Origin: Euglena gracilis
Taxonomy: Eukaryota > Euglenida > Euglenophyceae > Euglenales
Reading direction: 5' to 3'
Assembly: GCA_039621445.1 (NCBI GenBank)
Contig: CP154955.1
Coordinates: forward strand, 36,373,123-36,437,122
DNA length: 64,000 bases
Of the stretch, positions 57,365 to 64,000 are shown in pieces (position 1 is the stretch's first letter; the number at the start of each line of letters is the position of its first letter). The translations under genes and the position numbers were made by a program. The notes under the pieces were generated by a model. It made no database searches and had not been told where the DNA came from. It worked only from the letters and a program-made list of their open reading frames with translations.

Positions 57365-58511
57365 GTGAAACGAGTTTGGGATTCAGAAACCGAGCATTTG
57401 ATCCCATGGTTTCTAATTTCGAAACCAGAGGGGGGAACAACCAAGTGGAGAATGATCAGCGATTGCAGAGAACTGAATCAGCAGTTTCAAGCAAAACCTT
57501 TCAAGCTGGATCATATCCAGCACATTTTTCCAGATTTGGAAAAAGGTCACTGGGCAGCAAAAATAGACCTGAAAGATGCCTATTTCCATATTCCGTTAAG
57601 CCCTGGCCTAAGGCCATTTTTAAGGCATCAGGTGGGGGGGGCAGACCTGGGAATTTCAAACAGGCTGCTTTGGGCTGAATGTAATGCCCCAAATTTTCAT
57701 GTCAGTCATGAAAACTTTCGAAAAGCTGTGGAGAAAAAGGGGCATCCAGGTATTTATTTACCTGGACGACATTTTGCTGGTGGCCCCCACCCAAAACACT
57801 TTACAAAATCACCTGAACACAGTTGTCAAAGATTTGCTGGATTCTGGGTTCAAAATCAATGTGAAAAAGTCCACCCTCCAACCCACCCAAGTGGTAACCC
57901 ATCTGGGTTTTCAACTAAACTTCCAGGAAGGAAAGCTACAGGTGCCCCCCCAGAAAGTCAAAACCATAAAAAAGGAGCTGGGAAAAATTGTGAAAAAGGA
58001 TTACATGTCAAAAAGGCAGCTGGCTGCCATTTTGGGCCAAATAAGATGCAACCTAATGGCCCTGCCCTTTTTAAGGGCTTTCACAGACACCCTGGCAAAT
58101 TTTTTGGTGGCAAAGTCCACAGCCCCCTGGGACTCAAAACACCCCATTTCCCAGGAAATCAAAGCCCAATTAAGGGAAATAAAAATTCTGCTGGACACCT
58201 GGGGGGGCAGACCCTTCCCCCAAAATGCAACCAGAATGTTGCACTCAGACAGCAGCACCCATGCCTGGGGGGGGCTGGACATCCACACAGGAGAACTTGT
58301 TCAGGAATTTTGGAGAAAAGACTCCATTTTACACATAAATGTAAAGGAGCTGAGTGCAGCAATCAGCACTGTAAAAAGTTTGAGCAAACCTGGAGAAACA
58401 GTTTCTTTGTCTGTAGACAACCAGGTAATTTACTATTACCTGACCAAAGGTGGGGGCAGAAAGGACCCCTTCAACAAAATGCTGAGACCATTTTTCAAAT
58501 GGTGCATGTAA
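57365..58511 (+). pseudogene. DIRS-like RT and RNase H
   Basis: RT starts LIPWFLISKPEGGTTKWRMI, SDCRELNQQF and HWAAKIDLKDAYFHIPLSPG in one frame. At the G7 run (about 57632-57640) coding moves to another: CFGLNVMPQIFMSVMKTFEK and GIQVFIYLDDILLV, with YLDD as active site. RNase H: MLHSDSSTHAWGGLDIHTGE and INVKELSAAISTVKSL with LSVDNQVIYYYL. A TAA at 58509-58511 stops the frame, but it continues as PSKECLADPISRWEMDRGD, so the stop is a lesion. Confidence 0.85.
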
Positions 58512-59084
58512 AAACAAGTAAACCTCCAAGTCAACTGGGTACCTTCAAAAGAATGCCTGGCAGACCCCATCAGCAGATGGGAAATGGACAGGGGGGATTA
58601 TTCTTTAGACCCCCAACTTTTTCAATGGCTCAGACAGCAGTTCAAAGATTTTATAAATCTGGAAACAGATTTATTTGCCTCCCCAGGCAACAAGAAACTG
58701 CCCAATTTTGTGGCCAGGTGGCCCCATTGGGAAGCCACAGCAGTGAATGCATTACAATGTCCACTGGACAACATGGGGGATCTTTATGCAAACCCCCCCT
58801 GGTCAATAATTCAACACTTTCTACCCAGGTTGAAAATGTTTCCCCAGACCAAAGTTTTGATGGTCATCCCCTACTGGGATTCAGCCACCTGGTGGCCCCA
58901 ATTAATAAAAATGAAAGTTCCAGGGACCCCCTGCCTGAAAATCACCCCCTACAAGGGCATGTTCACCAACTGCAGGGGGGAGCAAAGGCCACCCCCCAGA
59001 TGGCCCCTACTCTGCATGATTTGCTCAGGAAAATTTTGGATGGGAAGCAAGTACAAATTGCAACCATTAACGATTTCCTGGTGA
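58512..59084 (+). pseudogene. DIRS-like element, post-RNase H domain
   Basis: Same frame as RNase H: PSKECLADPISRWEMDRGDY, TDLFASPGNKKLPNFVARWP, NMGDLYANPPWSIIQHFLPR and VLMVIPYWDSATWWPQLIKM. The LFAS..N..LP.....W and Y.NPPW.LI motifs are constant in DIRS-like pol between RNase H and recombinase. Coding leaves this frame near 58973-58996 (G6 and C6 runs). Confidence 0.75.
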
Positions 59085-60223
59085 GAAATCCAAGCTTAAG
59101 GCGTTATCAAAGTGCCTTTTCACTTCTGTGGGTTATTTTGGAGAAAATGGGGTCCCCCCCCCCTGAAGCCACCACAGACCAGGTGGCTGACGCTTTAATT
59201 CAATTATTTCAATTTTCCAAGGCCCAAGCCCGTAATGCATATAGTGCAATGCTTTTGATTCCTGGGTTTGGTGGGCTGAGATTCCACACCCTGTTAACCC
59301 CCTACAAGAGGCTTTGGAACCAAAACCTGGAGAAGTATGGTGCATTTCGGGACCCCCTCCCAATCCTCCTGGGGCTGGCAAAGGCGCCTATGCCCACTGA
59401 TATTTGTACATTGCGTACACAACTGATTTTTTGCGCACGGATCCTCTGTTTATACCGATCCTCAGACTTATCACAAGTCAAACGAACCTCCAGTGTGTTG
59501 GGTAGGGCACCCTACATCAAGATTAAGCGTAAAGGGCAGAAATTCCATAAGTGTGAAAGGGTTGTGTCCATTCCCCAGTGTCCCCAAATAAGCCCATTTC
59601 ATTTAATGATGTGCTATGTGGCTGCCACACGTTCATTCGTCAGACCTGGGGGGCCCCTCCTCATTTCATTAAAACCCCCCTTCAGGGCTATAAGTGCAGA
59701 CACCATTGCTTCCATCACAAAAGACTTTTTGGCCAAACATGGGGTACCCCCCCAGGTGTGGGGGGCCCACTCCACCAGAGGAGCAGGGGTTGGTTTACTA
59801 AAAAAATTGGGCCTTTCTGCACAAGAAGTTTGCGAAATTGGCCAGTGGAGGGGGGTGGAGGCTTTTACAGCCCATTATCAAAGACTTGGTGCCCAAGGTG
59901 CCTTAGAAAATGCCCTGGCCCCCTTAATTTCAGTGCACAATCTGGCCTCACAAGGGCAAAGTGCGGAGCCCGAGGTGTCTCGTACTCCCTCGAGTAAAAA
60001 CGACAAGGGAGGAAGGGACACCGAGGGCGAAGCACAAAGACCTTGTGAGCCCGACCCCCCCACCCGTAAAAGAAAATTTGTGTTCAAAAGCCCTCGGTCA
60101 GAGAGTGGGGGCCAGGGGGGGGGAGGGGGGGGACACCCCCCCAGAGGCAAGAAGTCACGTCGCCCAGTCGGAGCAGCATCGTCAGCCAACTCCGGCGAGG
60201 CGGCACTAAGCGGGACCTCCTAA
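58990..60223 (+). CDS. Tyrosine recombinase of DIRS-like element
   Basis: It begins around TLHDLLRKILDGKQVQIATI and runs to TAA near 60223. Catalytic residues visible: Arg in LCLYRSSDLSQV, His-x-x-Arg in WGAHSTRGAGVGLLKKLG, Trp in CEIGQWRGVEAF, and Tyr in TAHYQRLGA. These fit the R-HxxR-(W/H)-Y set. The reaction is site-specific strand exchange used for integration in place of a DDE integrase. The last 80 residues are Lys/Arg/Gly-rich and partly encoded by the left arm of the inverted repeat. The frame is intact within this domain; its true start depends on the fused upstream pol frame. Confidence 0.8.
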
Positions 60224-60343
60224 CCCAGCGCACCCAAAAAATCCAAACAACACCGCCGGCGAGCAAGGCATGGCCTCGCAAGGTCTTTGTGCTTCGCCCT
60301 CGGTGTCCCTTCCTCCCTTGTCGTTTTTACTCGAGGGAGTACG
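59981..60343. repeat. 68-bp inverted repeat at the DIRS 3' end
   Basis: Left arm 59981-60048 (CGTACTCCCTCGAGTAAAAA, CGACAAGGGAGGAAGGGACA, CCGAGGGCGAAGCACAAAGA) and right arm 60275-60343 are near-perfect reverse complements with a 226-bp loop. The recombinase stop codon lies in the loop, so the left arm is translated. Confidence 0.85.
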
Positions 60344-60399
60344 ATTCTGTTCGGTTTCCCTGAGAGGAGTGAGAAATGCAAGGGGAAATTGTGGTCGGG

Positions 60400-62390
60400 T
60401 TTCCCGGAGGGAGAACCAACGCCCTCCAAACACCCTGTCGAACGCTGAGCTACTTCCTCACCATCTTTCAATCAGTTTCTGTTCTTTCTGTCCTTTCTGA
60501 AGTGGGATCCAATCGCGAATGCTGGCCATTTATTCCAGATACCCGTCCAAAAAATTCAAAATCTCCTCAGCCTCAGGAGAGACCGTTCAAATTGAAAAAA
60601 AAAGCAGTAAACAGTGTCCATGGCAGAAGCTTTTGTGGCAGTCCTTTTTCTGACAGGGTGCAAAATCCATTTTCAAATACCTCGTGCACGGTAAAGAATT
60701 GTGCATTGGTCAGGGATGTGGTCAAAATATCAGGGAGGCACACGCGGCCCATCAGCTTGGAGACCAATAAACGACAAACCGCCACCCATTGTTTGAGAAT
60801 TGCGCTACAATTAACAAAGCAACAAAACCAAATTCTCCACACACCGGTGACAATGTTTTAAAAACACTTCAAAAAATAAGGTGTGGATAAATCCATACAT
60901 TCTTTTGTGGAAGGAAGTTGGTTCCTGTCCTACGAGCTTGGACCAGGGTGATTTTGAGAAGGGTAGAAATCCATGCATATTTAAACATTTGGCCGGAATG
61001 GCTCGAGTAGTAACCCCCTCACCAGCTACCCCCATGCTGGTTTTTTTTTGCAATGTGAATAATGATTTTCTCAACTCTGGCCATGCCCACTTTCTTATGA
61101 GCAAGACTTTTCTACTCTTTGCACTGAAATCCTTTTCAGTCCTGCCTCAGGCTGTCAAACTATATTTCATTCCAGCTGTGGGAGGAAATGGGAGTGGGAG
61201 GCTCAAGAAATTACATGCTCAAAGCCCTGTGATGAGGGAAACCCCCCATAAACCAAGACGCATTCAGTCCTGGTGGTTTACTGAATTTGTGCAGACAAGG
61301 GATGGCGACATGCAAGGGCCGTGGACTCGCAATATACACCCAATGCATATTTGGGGAAAAAAACAGAAAGAACATTTGGGTTCACATCCCCAAAGAATCC
61401 ACATTCTGAGAACATTGGATTGATTGAGCACAGCCCAGTGGACCCTCGATTCCAGCAACAAAGCATCCTACCTCTTTGACAAACTTTGGACCAACCACCC
61501 TGAAAAAGACACACGATGGCTTAGACCCCAAAAACCTTACACAGAAAAACTTGGAAATTAAGGGATAGAATAGCACTCAAATCCCAAGGTGCAAATCAGA
61601 AAAAAATCCAGCTTTGTTCTGAAAGAACTGAAATGGGTTAATCCCTGAAAACTCTTGCCAAACCGTCATACAAGAGTTCCAGGTTGTCTAATGAAAACCA
61701 GTTCTTCAGAAAACAACACAAAATGGTGGGTCAGAAAAAAGCGGTTGACTTTTACCAGAATTTCACCAGACGATTTTTTTTTATCTGCAACCGAAGTGAA
61801 GCAGAATGGGGCTGAGACGAAATGGCGAAAACGAGCATTATGGACAGTTTCTCACATGTTATCAGGAGATGAGGCAATAAAGGCAGCAGAGAAAAAAGAC
61901 AACACAGTTTGTTTTAGCGAGTTTCAAAAGCAAATGAGGCAAAAAATTCTGCACAGCACGTGCTAAGAATGCACAATCCACCGCCTGCCCTTTCCTCTCC
62001 TGAGCGGGTCTGGGACAGCGGCGCAAAAATGTGCTGGTCGGGGGACCGCAATACGAGCCAGGGGCTTGCTGCTGGAAGCCAAGCTCCACCACCACGTCGA
62101 TTTGAGAGCGTTGTCCGGAACAGCCTGTACAAAGGGGAGGAGTGCAACTGCAAGGTAGATGTTCGAAGCCCTGAAATGGAAAAAAGCCTTTGCATTGGGA
62201 TGGGGTGGAAGAATGAAAAAAAAAAGTTTGCTGTCCCAGTCATGAAACGAACAATTATCAGGGGAAAAGAGACGAAAAAATCGGTGAAAACAGATCGCAT
62301 CAGGGGGAGAGGGGGACGGGGGGAATCAATTTTATCCTTGAACAATTGCCAAACCAGCCAAAGCATCAAAAAAATATTTTCACTTTAATA
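60400..62390. other. Unassigned coding-like stretch
   Basis: Several overlapping frames look protein-like: plus strand 60560-60861 (FSNTSCTVKNCALVRDVVKI, RQTATHCLRIALQLTKQQNQ), 61420-61560 (ASYLFDKLWTNHPEKDTRWL) and 61960-62388; minus strand 60842-60573 is comparably plausible. No motif is recognised and no frame stays open, so neither strand nor function can be assigned. It may be a decayed retroelement ORF following the DIRS-like element. Confidence 0.35.
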
Positions 62391-64000
62391 AATCAAAAAT
62401 AATAAAACAAAATAAAATAATTTCACTTTCAATTTTCGACCCCGTTTGAACCCAGACCAGCTCGACCCTTTAGAAAGGGGGGGGGACTTTCTCTCAATTA
62501 AGGACCGCCCCTTTGGGACCCTCCAAAGACTGCCCTTGTGGTGGGTGAACCCCCCCCCCCGGTCCAGCTGAGAGGCTGAAAAATTTGGGCTGGCTAGCTG
62601 CCCCCCCCTTCACTTGTCCCTGGCTGGAACTGGGCCTGACCCGGGCCAAGCCGGGTACCAAAAAAATTGAACTGAAACTGCAAAATATACCTAAAAATAT
62701 TAGTAGCTTAAATAACACAATATTGGTGGTTGTTCCAACCAACCAAATTGGTCAACCCCCCTTCTGGCAGGGGGGGGTGAACCATACCATTGCTTACTGA
62801 CGGGGGGGGGGGGGAGGTGGAGTCGCTTTCTTGGGCGGTCCACTTCGCACTTAGCTCACAAAAGTCAACGTTGTGCGATCGCAATCCGAGACCCATTCCG
62901 GAATTGTGGCCTTTTTTGGGGTTGTTGAGGCGCCCGGAAAAATGAACCCAAAATACATGATTTTTGATGGAAAACCACATTTTTTCACAAAAAAATCTCA
63001 AAAATTTCAGGGTTAAATTTGGTAGTTTTTAGGATGGGGGTGGAAAATAATGAAGGTCAAAAAAAGTGGACCAAATTTTGGCACAATCAAAAATTTACTG
63101 ACATTTTTTCTCTTGGAAATTTTTTGGATTCTCAATGGCTTTTTTTGGTTCAAAAAACTCTCAAAATTTCATTTTTGAAAAAAATGTGAAGGTGTGAAAA
63201 AATGGGGGTTTGGGAGTATTTGGGGGGACCTCCCATATGGGTCCCAAAATGTCCCGAAGGCGCCGGAAAAAATTTTCGGGTCCAATTTTTCGGGTTTCTG
63301 TGTATTGGGGGGGGCGGTCCTTAAGGGGGTGGTCCTCAACTAAAAAAAAACCCCGTCCCTTACGGACCGCCCTGAGCCAAACTTGCCAAAAAAACCTGAT
63401 TTTTTTTTGTTGAAAAACAAACCAAAAAGCCCTTTAAATTTTTTGAACAATTTTTTTTTATGTGAAAACACCGACATCAAAAAAAATGTGTGAAATATGC
63501 TCAAAAGTGAGGAAAAGGGGCATCTTTTGCTCATTTCCCAGCGCGCGGCACAAGAAAAAATTTTCGCTATTTTTGGAACCTCCGGTCCGGACCCCCTACA
63601 ACCATACCCCCCAGTTCCTCACTTTCCACTTTCAAAAAAACCAGTCACCCACTTCCTACCCCCCCCCCCCAGGGGGGTCGGTCACTTTGGCCACTCGGCC
63701 AAAAATGGCAAAAAATCAAACAATTTTGGCCACCCCCCCCCCAAAATTTCCTGCCCCTTCGGCACCGGGTGGCAATTTTGGCCATTTCTGGCTGACCCCA
63801 CTCCGGGGGGGGTTTGCAGCCAAAAACCAGTCAGTCACTCCAGAAAAAAAAAGTCCACCCCTTCAGCACACAGGACGCACCTTCAGCAATGGTATGGTCC
63901 AGACCAGGGAATTTCTTAAGGACCCCCCGGGGGGGGGGGGGTCCAGCCTCCGGCTGGCAAAAAGGCTGCTGGCTGGATTTGAGCTGCTGGCTGGACCCCC
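62391..64000. other. No recognisable gene; low-complexity DNA
   Basis: AT-rich runs (AAAAATTTT-type), poly(C)/poly(G) runs and two hairpin-core repeats (near 63253-63280 and 63745-63860). The last one matches, in reverse orientation, the repeat at about 18280-18420 (GGTTTTTGG..CAGTCAGTCAC). Confidence 0.5.

Larger units (their letters stand above)
57365..60343 (+). mobile_element. DIRS-like (tyrosine-recombinase) retroelement, 5' truncated
   Basis: Order: RT, RNase H, a DIRS-associated LFASPGNKKLPNF domain, tyrosine recombinase, and a terminal 68-bp inverted repeat. This set defines the YR retroelements (DIRS group). The element starts inside RT without gag. Related sequence at 36.5-37.1 kb shows further copies exist. 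Confidence 0.8.

Noticed and set aside
1-64000. tRNA, rRNA or CRISPR features
   Set aside because: No cloverleaf, conserved rRNA block or regularly spaced direct repeat was found by eye; the PBS only mimics a tRNA 3' end.

Overview
This window looks like nuclear DNA from an intron-rich, repeat-rich eukaryote, probably a large-genome protist or alga. I cannot name the lineage from sequence alone. The eukaryotic evidence is short exons with GT..AG borders and matching phases spread over kilobases, a Ty3/gypsy LTR retroelement with a chromodomain, a DIRS-like tyrosine-recombinase retroelement, interstitial TTAGGG repeats, and a primer-binding site matching the 3' end of initiator tRNA-Met. There is no operon, rRNA, tRNA or CRISPR array.

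Region 1 (1-33 kb) is host gene territory. By hand-matching exon phases I built three plus-strand genes. Gene 1 (4243-11434, five exons, 5' end open) encodes a CxxC-type zinc-binding segment, a coiled coil and a C-terminal membrane anchor. Gene 2 (13803-15139, four exons) is a small coiled-coil protein. Gene 3 (15820-33021, about sixteen exons seen, some missing) encodes a long protein with a coiled coil, Gln/Pro/Ala-rich and acidic low-complexity stretches, and two related C-terminal winged-helix-like segments. Introns are long and full of poly(C)/poly(G) runs, GTGTT-type satellites, foldback elements, GCCGACCGCA decamers and a dispersed hairpin repeat family.

Region 2 (33-40.5 kb) holds weak exon candidates, an inverted fragment of the DIRS-like element (about 36.88-37.08 kb) and an inverted partial gag copy of the gypsy element (about 37.45-38.90 kb).

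Region 3 (40490-56792) is one 16.3-kb LTR retrotransposon. It has about 303-bp LTRs differing at 8 positions plus one indel, a PBS that is duplicated, an oversized gag with coiled coils and two zinc knuckles joined by an SR-rich linker, protease, RT, RNase H, integrase and chromodomain, and a polypurine tract. Between the chromodomain and the 3' LTR lies about 5.3 kb of further coding sequence (50360-55671, about 1,770 codons) that I do not recognise. This is the most promising novelty in the window. The copy is damaged by several frameshifts and stops.

Region 4 (56.8-64 kb) holds a fragment of another retroelement's C-terminal domain, a DIRS-like element (RT, RNase H, tyrosine recombinase) ending in a 68-bp inverted repeat, an unassigned coding-like stretch, and low-complexity DNA. 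Many frame changes fall in G or C homopolymers, so run-length errors or slippage must be considered throughout.
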